Source: Brachypodium distachyon
Lineage: Eukaryota; Streptophyta; Magnoliopsida; Poales; Poaceae
Assembly: GCF_000005505.3 (NCBI RefSeq)
Contig: NC_016131.3
Location: 43,237,355 to 43,301,354 of the forward strand
DNA: 64,000 nucleotides
Direction: 5' to 3'
Shown here: piece after piece, positions 24,839 to 35,119 of the stretch
Position numbering within the stretch: position 1 is the first letter of the stretch
Layout of the letters: each line of letters opens with the position of its first letter
The notes under the pieces: generated by a model
What the model was told of the DNA's origin: nothing
What the model saw: the letters and a program-made list of their open reading frames with translations, nothing else
Databases searched by the model: none
Made by a program: the position numbers and the translations under genes

Positions 24839-25594
24839 AAGCGGCGGAGCCTGACCCTCAGGTGATGCCTCCGATGCATACCTCTCGAACTAGTGTAACC
24901 GGGCAGCCCCCGTGTGTAAACCACTAGTTAATCGTGAATAAAGATAAGTGTTTCGCCCCCGAGCTTTGGATTTGCCTTGTTCATTCGCGTGTTTTCCCCT
25001 CTTTTGCCTCCTGCTTTAAGTGCACAAAGGTGTCTTTCCATACTTGGTTGTGAGCAAAGGGCTGCCGTGGCCCCGAAACGAAAACCCGTTGCCGGATCAT
25101 TCCGGCATGGGTCATGCCGTTGGCGGGCTTCCCGCAACGTGCATCACTGGACGTGGAGTTGCCAGTCGCTGCACCTGGGAAAGGAAATGCTCGCATTCAA
25201 GTTTAGCGTCGACCCCTTTGTGCCCGGGGGCTGGGAAGCAGGAGGGATTTGGTTGTGTTGCTTATTTTCTCTTATTTTTGTAAGTTTCGAAAAAAAAAAT
25301 TGCAGCACCTCGGGCCTGGTAAGAGTCTAACCTTCAGGAAAGGGTGGAATCTTGTACGCTGTGGTGCCCGTGAGCTACCCACGGGTCGCACCATACACCG
25401 GTGCCTTGTGGTGCGAGAGGACCGCAACACAAGGGGTTCACCGCACTCCGAGGCTTCTGAGTTGACAGGTTGCCGCCACGTGTGCCGCGGTTACCTGGTA
25501 AGCATGGCGGCGGAAACTGCGCCGCGTTTGAGGGAATGGCGCCACGGTGCTGCGCGGGTCCGTCGCACGCGGTGGCAAACCCCCCTCCCGCGCC

Positions 25595-25601
25595 TATAAA
25601 A
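25595..25601 (+). promoter_or_regulatory. internal TATA box upstream of hairpin array
   Basis: TATAAAA lies in a GC-rich context (CCGCGCCTATAAAAGGCGCG). It sits about 60 bp upstream of the first hairpin unit and about 760 bp after the integrase end. It points away from the LTRs and toward the repeat array. A promoter role is inferred only from the motif and its placing. Confidence 0.45.
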
Positions 25602-25659
25602 GGCGCGCCCCAACCATGGAACGGCTCAGAACGAAGCCGAGTTCGGGGCTGTGAAGGCA

Positions 25660-26520
25660 GGTGGTGCAACGGAGGCGCGGAGGTGGTGCTTTCCGCCGGC
25701 GCCTAGCGCGGGCGGGTGCGTTGCATCGCGCTCCTGCTGCATCACCCCATCGAGCCCGCCCCGAGGGACGCCACAGAGGCACGATGGGAGTGCATGCCAT
25801 CGGTGTCCTGCGCCGACGGGTGCACTGCCGTTGCGCCCCTGCTGTGCTTCCTCAAGGGGGCGGCTCCTGGGCGAGGGTCGCCGCAGAGGCACTGTGGTGG
25901 TGCATCCCATCAGCGTCCGGCGCCGACGGGGTGCATTGCCACAGTGCCCTTGTCGCCCCCCTCCATAGGACACCTCCGCCAGGAGCAAGGGCTGCCGCGG
26001 AGACTCTATGGTAGTGCATGCCATCCGTGCCTTGTGCTGACGGGTGCACTATCATAGAGGCCCGGCCGCATTCCCTTTGAGAGAGCCTTTTCGGGCGCGG
26101 GTCGTTGCGAGGACGCTGTGATGGAACCGGTGCCGGCGCTCGTCGCCCGTTCCGGCCCATCACCGCGTCCCTGCCGCGGCCCTCGAGCAGTTTTGCTCCC
26201 GAGCAACAAGGGTTGTCACACCCCTTGGGACGAGTTCCCCAGAAAACACCAGGTTCCCCTAGTTGCGGGGGCTGTCGCTGGGAGGCTATAACTTCCTCGC
26301 CACCCGTGCTCGCCGTTCAGGGTGGAGCGCAGCTGGCGGCGAGGACGTTATAGCCGTCTTGCGGCTGCTCCCGGGGTGGAGTCCTCCTAAGCCAAGGTTC
26401 CTCCCTGAAAGCCAGGGTCCGTCCCTGAAGGCGAGGGTTGCCGCGTGAGCATGGTGGTAGCATCGTCGGCGGCGGTTGCCGCTGGCGGTGATCCTGCCCC
26501 CGCACTCCTGCCGCATCCCT
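25660..26520 (+). repeat. tandem array of hairpin-forming units
   Basis: Five diverged units of about 104-114 bp start near 25662, 25767, 25877, 25991 and 26101. Related units follow at about 26266 and 26421. Units 2 to 5 hold an imperfect inverted repeat of about 20 bp around a 17-25-base loop. Examples are GGCACTGTGG with CCACAGTGCC (25888/25938), CTCTATGGTAGTGCA with TGCACTATCATAGAG (25994/26045), and GGCTATAAC with GTTATAGCC (26283/26344). Tandem repeats between integrase and LTR are known in Tat-lineage elements; hairpins in nearly every unit are the notable part. Confidence 0.7.
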
Positions 26521-27145
26521 TAGAGATCGTTTCCCTTGAACAGGTACCCAAGGTGGTTTCCTACCAAGGCAGTGCCCCGTCTGCACTCTACCGCCGAGCG
26601 TCACAAGACATTAGACCAAACGGAAAAGCTAAGTATCTGAACATGAACGCTGAATTCGCTAAGAGCTGAACGAAACTGAGCACTGTCTCGCTGGGTGCGA
26701 CCCCGGGTCCCGCGCGTAGCCGGAGTGTGAAAAGGGACGCTTGCGGGGGGAGTGCGCTCCCCGTGTGGCTTCGCGGGTCTATCCTGGAGGGGCACGGCTT
26801 GGAGTACCTACCCCGCAAGCGGAGTGGCTCCCTGCTACCGCTTGGGCCCAGGTTGGCACCACGGGTCCGTCCCGGGTCCCTGGTCTGGTCAAGGGTGAGG
26901 CGCGCGCTAGTCCCCGGCAACACAAGGCCAAACACGCAAAGGCTAAGGGAACCACCCTGCGAGACAGCCTCGGGAATAAGAAATAAAAATTGAGCAAATT
27001 AACAAGCTCGATTGACTAAGTACCGAATGATTACATGGACTAATCAAAAGGTGATTGTTCAAACGGCGCTAAGCGCCTTACTTGCGGGGAAAGCAAACAG
27101 AAGAAGGTACAGTGGAAGTAACGAGTACAGCTGGGGGCTGCGCAA

Positions 27146-30100
27146 CTAGTTGTCGCCGTCTTCGGCTGAGGGGTCGGCGGGGGGATCAGGCTCCGGCTTC
27201 ATCTGCATCCGCTCGACGACCTCGTCGACGAACTCGCGGACTGCTTGGGTGTGCGTGCGCTCGTCCTCGTTGTCAGACCAAGCGTCTAGCAGGGACTCGA
27301 AGGGGAACTCCGGGTCCCGGAGATGAATCCGCGGGAGGATTGTCCCGGCAACCTCCCGAGCGCAGTTGGCGACTTCGTTGGCGCCATACCTGGCGATCCA
27401 GACATCGAGCGCCCTGAGCTTCCCCACCAAGTCGGAGAACAAGGGGATCAGCGTCGTGACGTCCGTGCGGTCCACCTCCGTCGCCTACAGCTCGAACTTG
27501 GGCAGCAGGTCGCGCAGTGACTGGGCGATCTTCGTCAGCTTCTCCGTCTCCAGCTGCCCGATCAGCGTGCCGTGATGGAGTCGGGCATCTTGCGCGGCCT
27601 TCTTGGCCTTGCTGACGCGGCCCTCCAGCCTCGCAAGCTCTGCAGCCTTGGTCGCGTTGTCCACGCCGGCCTTGGCAAGCTCTTCCCGGATGGCGGCCAA
27701 CTCATCCTCAAGCCCGGCTGCTCTGTCCTTGGCGGAGTTGAGCCCGGCTTCGTGCCGAGCCGCCGCCCTTGCCGCATCCTCGGCAGCCTTGACCCGCACC
27801 TCCAGCAGGACGCGGAGGCCTTGGATTTCGCCGCGGTAATTGGCGATCAGCTCGCTCTTCTCGTCCAGCCGCGTCTGGGCCATCACGAGCACCTCAGCAT
27901 GCTCCTTCCGGGCCGTTTCGAGGGTGGCCGCCATCGTGTCGAGCTTTCCTTGAAGCTCCACCCGTTGGGCCTCCAGTTGTCGACGGAGCTCAGCCTCCGG
28001 GACTACCGGCTCCCGGGCGGCCTCCAGGGCCTGCCGGGCCTGCCGCGCCTCCTCTTCGGCGAGGCGCGCCTCCTCGTGCAGCCGGGAGAGTTCGCGCCGC
28101 TCTCTCTCCACGGCCTCCCGCACCTCGCCGAGTTGATTCTTGGCGGCAGTGTGGCGCTCCCTCACCTCGTTGTAGGAGGTGACGAAGGCGAACTGCTGGT
28201 CCCGGACGGTGTCCAGGAACCGGTGCCCCTGCTCAAAGACACTCGGATCCCACGTAAAGGGGTTCCAAGCGACCCTGGCGAGGGTGCCGAGGTTGATGCC
28301 GGGGAGAGCCCTCGAGGGTGAAGAAGCCCCTGCTTCCAAAGCGGGGCTAGGCACGGGGTCGCCAACTTGCTCCCGGGGGTCTTGCCGTCCTTCCCCGGCA
28401 ACTTCCCCCGCGCCTGCGCTTGGGGACCCCGAGACTGGAGAAGGCTCCATGCTTCCGGCGAGGGTTGCCTCCTGTTGGACGATGGTGAGCCCGTGCCGAC
28501 CGCGTCCGCGGCTTCGGGCGCGTCGCCAGGAGCCGTCACGGCGGCGACGGTATCCTCTGCTGCCGCTGTGTCCGGCGCAGCGGGGCCGGGCGTGAGAGCC
28601 GGTTCCGCTTCCACCTCCGCCCCCGCGGCCTCGACGACCAAGTAGGGGTCGACCACGGCCGCGCCCGTTCCGAGCAGGGGCGCACCTGTGCCTGCAGCAA
28701 TGAGAAGCATGAGGATCGGCGATGGCTGGAGCAATCGAAGGCAAACAAGGGCGACCGGGGCGGTTACCTTGTGCAGCCGTCGGGCTTGCCGGGGCATCCT
28801 CCCCTACCTCGCCTGCGCCTGCAGGAGCGTCCAAGGAGCTTGCCGCGGGCGAGCAGCCACTCACTGCAAAAGGAGAAGGTATGTTCGTGAGTTTGGCTAA
28901 CAAAAATTGCCGTTGCAGAGAATCAACGAAGACATACCCGGTGCCGGCCCTGTCTCCGTTGGGGCTAGGTCGCCAATGGACACGCCCGCGCCGCTGCTAG
29001 CCCCCGCGGCTGCAGGGTCGGCGGCGCCGCCGGCGTCAGCGCGCGTCCTCTTGCTTGGTGTGCCGGGCGGGGAATCGCTCCTCGCCCTCTTGCCGGCGCC
29101 CACCAGCGAGGAGGACTTCGGGGGGTTGCGCCGGAGCGCGAAACCCCGAAAGACTCCTCGGGCGGGCGACACCGTGGGCGCCCGAGGCGTCGTCGTGACC
29201 CGGGGAGCTCCGGATGTCATCGGCGAGGCCGCCGCGGCGCCGGGAGCCAAACTCGCGGAGGGCCCCGCCACCGGGGCGCTGGCGCTACCGGGGCGCCGGT
29301 GACCCCCGCACGCGCTGGCGCTGCCGGGGTACCAGCGGGCACCCCGGGACCGGTTCCCGCCGTGGAGTTGGCGGCCGCCGCCAAGGCAGGGGCCGCCGCC
29401 GAGGCACTCGCGGCCCCTGTTGCCGCGGATGCCGTCGAGATGCCGACGGGCGCCCCAGAAGCGGCAGCCGCCGCCAGGGTGGGGGCCGCTGCCGGGGCGG
29501 ACGTCGCTGTTGAGGAGATGGCTGCGGCCGCTGAGAACGCCCTTGATCTTCTCACGATCAAGGGCGCGCTGTCGCTGCTTTCCTCGTCGTCGTCCTCCAC
29601 GGCGACGAGTTCCGGGGACGCAGCCACCTGGCCCGCCTCGTCGTCCAGCGACCGGAAGGAGGGCCCGCTGGCCTCGGACCCGCCCTCGCTCTCCTCGAGC
29701 ACCTGCTTCCCACGGGGTGCTTGCGGGGGGGCGTGCGAGACCCGGGTGGGGGTGTCGTCCATCAGCCCCCACTCGTTGCAGGGCGGGAAGGCGCCGACGA
29801 TGTCGCTGAGCGCCTTGACGCCAGCGTGGAGAGCGGAAACCCTCGGCGGGAACTCCGTCGACTGGAAGATCTCACCGGAGATCCCCCTCACCCACGTTCT
29901 GAGGGACTCCAAGTCCATGTCGTCCGCCTGGAGGCGTGTCCTGTCCTCGGAACCCGTGTACATCCACGCGGGCCGGTAGCGTAGCTGCAGCGGGGCTATG
30001 CGCCAATGGACGAAGGTGCGTGCCACGTCGACATCGGTGAGCGTCGCTAGCCGCAGCGCCTTGATCTTCTCCCCGATGGGAAGGAGGTCGGCGTCGCGGT

Positions 30101-30842
30101 GGTACCTGTCCTGCCAGCCGTTCTGGGGTACCGGCAACTCCGTAGGCGACTGGATGAACTCCTGGGGATCCTCCACCCGGACCCAGCACCAGTCGCCCCG
30201 CCACACTTTTTCGATCTTCTTCCCCGACCGGACGATGAACTCGGACTTCATGTGGTCGCGGGCGCGGAAGACCACCCCTGACGACATCGCCTTCGTGTTG
30301 TCGATCCGCAGGTAGAAGTAGTGGCGGAAGAGCCCCACCGACGGCATCACCCCCACGAACGCCTCGCAGAGGAACTGGAATGTGGTGAGGAGGAACAGCG
30401 AGGTGGGGTGGAGCTGTGCCACCCGCAACTGGTAAGACTCCATCAGTGCGTGGAGGAACAGAGAGAAGGGCGACACCATGCCTCAGAGGAGGAATCGCGC
30501 GAACACCCGGAAATCATTGTCCTGGTGCTCGACGCCCACCGGGAAGATCTGCATCTCCCCGTGCTCATTGAAGTTGGAAGCGACGACATGCCAGAGCTTC
30601 CCCAGCGCCTCGCCGTTGTAGCCGGGGCGGAAGAAGGCGACTTTGGCGCGCATCTCCCACCGCTTCTGGTCCCTGGCGGCGGCCGCTTTGATTGCCGCCT
30701 CGGTCTTGCTTGTCGCGGCCTTCCTCGAGGTTTGGACCTCCTTCCCCTTCCCGGTGGTGGGAGGCGCCATGGAAAGCGAGGGCGGAAGGTGGCAGGAGCG
30801 CAGGGATGCGAGATGTGAAAGTGGATGGAGGCGAAAGGGCAA
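27146..30842 (-). pseudogene. antisense ORF of the gypsy element (Transposase_28-like plus coiled coil)
   Basis: A reverse ATG at 30842 starts MAPPTTGKGKEVQTSR, a Lys/Ala-rich leader. Then comes the domain catalogued as 'putative gypsy type transposon' (about 30640-29760), with FLHALMESYQLRVAQLHP and LTTFQFLCEAFVGVMPSVG. A TGA at 30485-30483 interrupts it in frame. An Ala/Gly/Pro-rich middle with frame changes (29500-28450) leads to a Glu/Ala/Arg-rich coiled coil (about 28200-27560). The C-terminus has an in-frame TAG at 27487-27485 before ending at 27146. Its function is unknown; such antisense genes recur in Tat-lineage elements. A TAAATAG motif about 140 bp upstream (near 30983) could be its TATA box. 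Confidence 0.7.
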
Positions 30843-31173
30843 AGTGTTGTTCCCCTTTTGGCAATAGTAGAGGCTTTATGACGCCCGGCCGTTTGGTAGC
30901 GGCCGGTTCCGTACCCTACGGGTGCGCGGGGATAACTCCTAATCACTGGGAATAATGCGCGGAGTGGTCTTAACTACCCTATTTAGGGGGGGGGGTAGGG
31001 CGGAGATCGCGCGTCCACTGCTCCGCTTGTAACGGCGCCGTACACGGGGCAGCGAAGGGACGCAGGCCCGCGACTGGTCGGGGCCCACGCGTCGGTTAAG
31101 GGCGTAGCCCGGCAACCGATCAGGGGGAGACCCTCCCGGGAACAGGTGATGACGGCCCACGCGCGGGGGCTAC

Positions 31174-32207
31174 TGTCGCACCAGTGGCACCCGGGGTACC
31201 ACCGCTGCGCGACGCGCGGGCCCCTTTCCCGGGTTCCCGGGAAGGTCTCATCCCGGGGAGCACCTGTGAGCTCCCCGGCAAGCTACCAGCCCGAAAGGGG
31301 CTAGCGGGGCTTCGGGGAATATTCCCGCCTGGGCACCTCCCGGGAAGCCGCTTCCCGGGTGGGGGTTCCCGGGTGCGTTGGGCCCAGGTGCTTCCCGGGG
31401 TCGACTTGCGGGGACTGGGGATTCCCAGACGCGTGCCCCCGCCCCGAGCGTGGGGCCCAGTTGACAGCGCCACGTGGGCGCGTGGCGAGCACGGGACGCA
31501 CGGTCCCACCAAGGCAAGGAGCAAGGCGCGCGGCTCAGTAAACAAGCCGACCGACGGGTAGTTACCCGTCCGATCCAAGAAACAGTGGTTGTCTAATCCT
31601 ACCCTAGGGTCTTAGGCCCCTAGCAGCGGAGGTGGCACCCATGCACGCCACCAGCTCACCGGGGTGAGTTGTATGCCTCCCCGTTGGACACTTGTAGCTC
31701 ATGCACCAGGACACATGTGGCATCCCCTTGTGTATAAAAGGAGGACCCATGCCAGCGGTCAAGGGGTTCGGTTCTGTTCGGCTCGGGTTCGGGCTCTAGG
31801 TTCTCTGTTGGTTAGTTAGGCAGTTAGCTGGTTCGGGCGAAGCTAGCTCGACGGACGCTTAGTGGCTCCAGTAGGCAGCCAACAGAGAGCAGTAAGGAGT
31901 ACTTAGACATTGAGAGGAAGCCTGGGAACTCGCCCGGCAACTTGTAAACAATTGATCCGTAATCAATATCAGCTCAGACAAGCAGGACGTAGGGTTTTAC
32001 ACCTCCGGGTGGCCCGAACCTGGGTAAAAAACGTGCGTGCACCTGTTCTTGGTCTAGCGCGCACCCTTAGCGCTTTGTTTCACCGGCCCCGTGTGGCCTC
32101 ATCGGCCGTGCCGGCGATCACCGGGTCTCCGCCCCAGACGCCCCTACCGAACCTAAAAGGGGGGACGTGGCCGCACGCTCCCGGTGTCGGAGCACCGAGC
32201 GACGACA
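31174..32207 (+). repeat. 3' LTR, 1034 bp
   Basis: It starts TGTCGCACCAGTGG and ends GAGCGACGACA, matching both ends of the 5' LTR, and is preceded by the G-rich tract at 31163-31170. It is full length, unlike the 5' copy, and carries the TATA box at 31733. Confidence 0.9.
31733..31739 (+). promoter_or_regulatory. LTR TATA box
   Basis: TATAAAA in the context TTGTGTATAAAAGGAGGACC within the U3/R part of the 3' LTR. It falls in the segment deleted from the 5' LTR. Confidence 0.6.
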
Positions 32208-33060
32208 TTCACCGTGAATAGTGGCAAGAGCGTGACTTTTTCGGAGGACGGGCGGTTGGGACGCGTACCTCTAAAAGAGCAGTTTCCATCTCTTTCTAGA
32301 ATTGCGCTTAACCGTCAGGTTAATATTTGCAGATGTTCTAAACGCGGAGCCCCTGAATATTGCTTTTAGGAGGGCTATTATTGGGAGGAACACCTCTTGG
32401 TGTGGTGGTGAAGTTGTGGGTTCAAATCCTGGCGCTCACAATATACTTTAGAGGTTTTCCCTACAGTATTTCCCTCAAAAAATTATTTGGTCTAGATTGA
32501 CAGCTTGGGAGGAGCTTTGTGCCAAGCTTATTTCGGTATACCTCGTGTGGACCAACTAGATTCGTTTTCCTAGGTGTTGTCTACATCAGGGCTGTTCTTT
32601 GCCAAGTCTTTTTATTAACTATGATTGCCAATTTCATCACAAGATTATATGAAAATTTAAGGTCCCCTTGCAAATTAAAAATTTACCGTGGCTCCTCCGT
32701 CATTGGGTTGTGTTCACTAAGGATAACCTAGGCAAAATTAATTGGAATGGTTGTAAAAGATGTGTCTTTTGCTCAAAATGAGACCATTCAACATTTATTT
32801 TTTGAATGTCCCGTGAAGCGTTGGTAGGGATAGTTGTTTTTTCAATTTTTAATTTACCGCCTCCTAGTTGCATTACGATCATTGTAGGGCCTTGTGCGAT
32901 AAGCTGGTCTTTATGGAACTTCCAAAGCGATTTGATCTTTAACAAGAGGAAAGTCTTGAATTTTTTCTAAAGTGTACAAGCTAGCTAGTGAAGACCTTCA
33001 TATTTAGTTTTTCTACAGGCATGTATTTCGATTTTGGAGGCAAAATGCAGGTTGAGTGCA
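32208..33060 (+). mobile_element. LINE fragment (post-RT region and zf-RVT), degenerate
   Basis: Directly after the gypsy LTR the forward frame reads FTVNSGKSVTFSEDGRLG and PLKEQFPSLSRIALNRQV, typical of the region downstream of LINE reverse transcriptase. After a SINE-like insertion it resumes as LTAWEELCAKLISVYL (about 32495). It then enters a zf-RVT domain: PLQIKNLPWLLRHWVVF (about 32664), CKRCVFCSK (about 32756), ETIQHLFFECP (about 32782). Several stops and frame changes show it is old. The 3' end is not defined. Confidence 0.75.
32385..32481 (+). mobile_element. SINE-like insertion in the LINE fragment
   Basis: This ~97-bp segment interrupts the LINE reading. It contains GGTTCAAATCC (32419-32429), a perfect Pol III B-box, and ends in TTTCCCTCAAAAAA. 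It is flanked by ATTATTGG (32377-32384) and ATTATTTGG (32482-32490), a probable target duplication. The A-box candidate is only about 17 bp upstream, closer than usual, so the SINE may be 5'-truncated. Confidence 0.55.
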
Positions 33061-33355
33061 TAGAGGCAGGAACGGGACCAAATAAAGTTCGTGCATGGTA
33101 TACTTTGGCTTTCATGGTTTTTAAAAGCACAGTTTAGTACTCCCTTCAATTCATAATAAGTATCTTGGATTTAGTACATCTCTTTTTGCTTGTACAGCTT
33201 TGTACTAGCTCCTGGACACTCACTGTGGATCGTAGGAAGTACATCTCTTTACTACTCCATTCGAACGACATGACTTGGATTTGATTTAGCAGCGGCGAGT
33301 TTCTCAGAGTCAGAACATTTCCATTCCCCCGTAGACACAGATTAACCAAATGGCA

Positions 33356-33736
33356 AAGTATCCGGTGAAAACCACTTTTACGGTGCAAACTGTGAAAACT
33401 CCATAAAAAAAGTTCAAAAAATTCTCAAAAAAATCACATATGTTAGATAAGTGATGTTTTATATATGTGTAAAATTTTAAGTCCAAACTCAATTTCGTTT
33501 GGTAGCAGCGAAAAAGACAAATTCTGCATGAATAGTGGTTTTTCAGTGTTTGACACTATTCATTGTAAATTTCTCTTTTTAATTTTTCCCAAATGCTTTG
33601 ATTTTGAACTTGAAATTTTGCAGATTTGTAGAACATCAAAGTTCCAACATATGGTATTTTTTTAGAATTTTTTTAAAAAAAAAATTTATAAAGTTTATAC
33701 GGTTTGCACCGAATGAGAATTTTCATCGGATACTTC
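33356..33736. mobile_element. foldback (long inverted-repeat) MITE
   Basis: The left arm starts AAGTATCCGGTGAAAACCAC and the right arm ends GAGAATTTTCATCGGATACTT, its inverted complement. GGTGCAAACTGT pairs with CGGTTTGCACC and AACTCCATAAAAAAAG with ATAAAGTTTAT. The arms are over 100 bp with AT-rich loops. There is no open frame. The target duplication is unclear, so the superfamily is unassigned. Confidence 0.65.
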
Positions 33737-34920
33737 GAAAACATGGAACGACCATGTGGCGTACACTATTGGGCACCACATTTGTAGCGCAAGCCATCCA
33801 TTCTAGACACCGCCCTAAAATACGCCTCTCTTCAGCTCTAGTCCCTCTCGCAGGCTCATGGACAAGCAGTGGCCATGCATATGGCGCATGTGGAAAGAAT
33901 GCATTTATCATTTATCTTTCCACAAGAGCCGTTCCTTTGTCAGGATCATCACCTACTACGTGGATGAAACTTCGGCGAACTACACATCCTGAAAATGACA
34001 GGAGCATTCTCCTCTTCTTATTTTGTCTATCTAAAATTTTCAAATACATGTGTCTGCCGACTTCGTTGATCCATCCATCCAGATTCTACTACATCTAGAT
34101 ACTACTGCATTGTCTAGATATGAAGCTTTTTTTTTCATCTCTCACTCTCAAAACCCCAACATCTATACTGGTGCAATTATTAAGGAGTACTAGTGCATGT
34201 CCTTGTCATGACCAAAGTTGGCCATGCTTTTGTGGGGATCAATGGGATCTTTGGCAACGGGGAGGAGGTCCAGTACATGCAAGCTTGCTCACGACATGAG
34301 CAAGCTAGCTAGTACGTTCTTCTTTGGAATCAAATCTAGATCACCAGAGACCAGAGATGAGGCAGAGGGCTTCAGAGGAGGGGTCAACCATGCCATGATG
34401 CGGGTTAAGGACTTATGTGTGATGGGATGGTGGGGTATGGCTGCCTGGCTGTGGGGAGGTCAAAAAAGGACCAAGGCCTTTTTCCCTTCACTGCTATATA
34501 GGACGGTAAAGCGATCCGAAGAAAGCCGCTCGTTTTAGGCTATTTATTAAACGGGACTGTCTATTTCTCTCTCATAGACTTAAAAATAACAATTGTATAC
34601 ATTCCATTAAGAATGTTGCTGGAATCTCCGTGATTAGATCATATGGTTGTTAGCAAAACCGTTGTTAAACAGGGAGGGAGTTTAAGTTAAAACCGGACAA
34701 AAAACAGACAAAAAATTACACAAACCATGGTTACTTAAGTTAAAACCGGATGAAAACCAAACAGTCTGGTTGTCTGTTTTGAAGATGAACCCCCTCATCC
34801 CTTTTGATCGTCACACAATCTTGAGTGGACATGGTACAAACTGAACAAATTAACCAAATGTACCAAGACCTTGTTGAACAAGATAATGACGCCGGGCATA
34901 GTTTCGATGTAATCTTGCAG
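33737..34920. other. gene-free interval
   Basis: No domain-bearing frame was seen. A short direct repeat, AAGTTAAAACCGGA, occurs near 34685 and 34737. A GGGAGGGAG string near 34670 recalls a MITE end but has no partner. Confidence 0.4.
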
Positions 34921-35072
34921 TGTTGGTAGATTTGTTAGAATACTAATCTTCTGTTGTAACGATCCAATGGATTGAACTCTTGTGCGTGCATGACGGAGGG
35001 TCGTCCCCTCTCAATCAATAAATACCAGCGGGCTCCCATATTGAGGGTCGACACGCTTAACCCAAGTTTACA
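34921..35072 (+). repeat. copia 5' LTR, 152 bp
   Basis: It begins TGTTGGTAGATTTG and ends CAAGTTTACA, with TG...CA termini. It is directly followed by TGGTATCAGAGCC, the complement of initiator tRNA-Met used by most plant copia elements. It contains AATAAA at 35019-35024. Confidence 0.75.
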
Positions 35073-35119
35073 TGGTATCAGAGCCACCTCTTCCCACATC
35101 CAATCTCCACCGAAAGGAG

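Larger units (their letters stand above)
18397..32207 (+). mobile_element. Ty3/gypsy element, Tat-like, 13.8 kb with antisense gene
   Basis: The order is 5' LTR (18397-18926), PBS, gag-protease, RT-RNase H, integrase (to 24838), hairpin repeat array, antisense ORF (30842-27146), purine-rich tract GCGCGGGGGCTAC, 3' LTR (31174-32207). The flanking 5-mers are TTCGC and TTCAC, one mismatch. An extra antisense ORF between integrase and the 3' LTR is typical of the grass Tat/Grande-type lineage. All frames are damaged. Confidence 0.9.

Noticed and set aside
25660..26100. CRISPR-like regular spacing of repeats
   Set aside because: The units are diverged, hairpin-forming and lie in a plant retrotransposon; there are no constant repeats with unique spacers.
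27572..28321. 249-codon forward frame
   Set aside because: Antisense to the coiled-coil part of the reverse-strand gypsy antisense gene; high GC leaves both strands open.
32419..32429. tRNA gene at the B-box
   Set aside because: No acceptor or anticodon stem and the A-box spacing is wrong; a SINE-like insertion fits better.
33138..33270. Possible further Stowaway beginning TACTCCCTTCAATTC
   Set aside because: Only one diverged terminus is visible; no inverted partner or TA duplication could be fixed.
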